Source: JAMCRM01 sp041685075 (GTDB taxonomy: Bacteria; Acidobacteriota; Terriglobia; Bryobacterales; Bryobacteraceae). Taken from it: a stretch of DNA of 13,955 nt. The stretch is from contig JAWLGN010000141.1 of assembly GCA_041685075.1 (NCBI GenBank), forward strand, positions 1 through 13,955, read 5' to 3'. Positions 13,630 through 13,955 of the stretch are shown here, piece by piece; position 1 is the stretch's first letter, and each line of letters opens with the position of its first letter. The position numbers and the translations under genes are program-made. The notes beneath the pieces were generated by a model. That model was given only the letters and a program-made list of their open reading frames with translations, was not told where the DNA came from and did not search any database.

Positions 13630-13955
13630 TCAATCGCCGCGGGCGCCGGGGCGCTCGCGCTGCCAGGCCTGGGCCACCAGGTCCGAAACCATCGCTTCTC
13701 TCCGCATCCGCAGCACGGTCTCGGCGGCGGTTTTGCCGGCGATGAAGGCGTGGTCGGAGTTGTAGTATTCCCACTCGCTATAGCGGCCGGCGAGCACGAT
13801 GCCGTGCTCGAGCAACCACTGGCGGATGAGCGCCACGCTCCGGGCGCGGCCGTGGTCATAGACCACGTAGGCATAGGGGAGGTCGCACTGCGCGGTGGCC
13901 CAGATGGGATCATCGGGGCCGATGATACCCACCTTGCGGCAATCCTCGATGCAGC
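13630..13955 (-). CDS. FAD-dependent amine-oxidase-like oxidoreductase, C-terminal part (cut by window edge)
   Basis: Only the last ~108 residues are visible. The frame stays open to position 13955, so the start lies outside the window. The C-terminal signature GRYSEWEYYNSDHAFIAGKTAAE is the flavin-contacting end typical of FAD-dependent oxidoreductases related to protoporphyrinogen oxidase and UDP-galactopyranose mutase. YAYVVYDHGRAR precedes it. Such genes occur in polysaccharide clusters, where they may act on nucleotide sugars or lipid carriers. The N-terminal Rossmann fold cannot be seen, so the reaction is not assignable. The gene converges on the GT2-methyltransferase fusion with a single base between the stop codons. 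Confidence 0.75.
   Translation of the reverse strand, partial: CIEDCRKVGIIGPDDPIWATAQCDLPYAYVVYDHGRARSVALIRQWLLEHGIVLAGRYSEWEYYNSDHAFIAGKTAAETVLRMRREAMVSDLVAQAWQRERPGARGD

Noticed and set aside
12216..13913. Long 565-codon open frame on the minus strand
   Set aside because: It is antisense to the GT2-methyltransferase fusion and the partial oxidoreductase, is rich in Pro/Arg/His with no domain pattern, and is explained by high GC.

Overview
The window looks like a chromosomal segment of a GC-rich soil bacterium, most likely an acidobacterium of the Solibacter/Bryobacter type. This is inference. It rests on an SBBP beta-propeller gene, methyltransferase-glycosyltransferase fusions, and a small basic 'NGA..SGPVT..GK..SSRNA.RHGL' protein that I associate with such genomes from memory. 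No ribosomal or other marker gene is present to settle the taxonomy.

Layout. Positions 1-112 are the right end of an IS21-like insertion sequence. It is abutted to a 5'- and 3'-truncated SBBP gene (117-791). A surface-polysaccharide cluster follows on the minus strand. In transcription order it holds a 1047-residue methyltransferase/coiled-coil/GT4 protein (8648-5505), a GT2 glycosyltransferase (5515-4607) and a GT4 glycosyltransferase (4623-3433), with overlapping ends. A GDP-mannose 3,5-epimerase (3276-2314) and a more AT-rich SAM methyltransferase with a C-terminal beta domain (2106-943) come after short gaps. A second GT2, paralogous to the first, is transcribed divergently at 8802-9764.

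Positions 9798-12190 interrupt the sugar genes. A phage-type terminase large subunit is split at its interdomain boundary into two genes, an ATPase (11320-10526) and an RNase H-fold nuclease (10514-9798). They diverge from a small basic protein gene (11479-11982) whose 3' end is tandemly duplicated. The whole block shows a C excess on the + strand that ignores gene direction. No capsid, portal or integrase gene is visible. This orphan cassette is the best candidate for an undescribed system.

The polysaccharide theme resumes with a GT2-methyltransferase fusion (12222-13628). Facing it is the C-terminal part of a FAD-dependent oxidoreductase that runs off the window (13955-13630).

Together, the epimerase could supply GDP-L-galactose-type donors, the GT2 and GT4 enzymes could assemble a glycan, and the methyltransferase domains could decorate or cap it. 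The coiled-coil fusion resembles, in architecture only, the chain-length-controlling WbdD protein. No tRNA, rRNA or CRISPR array was seen.
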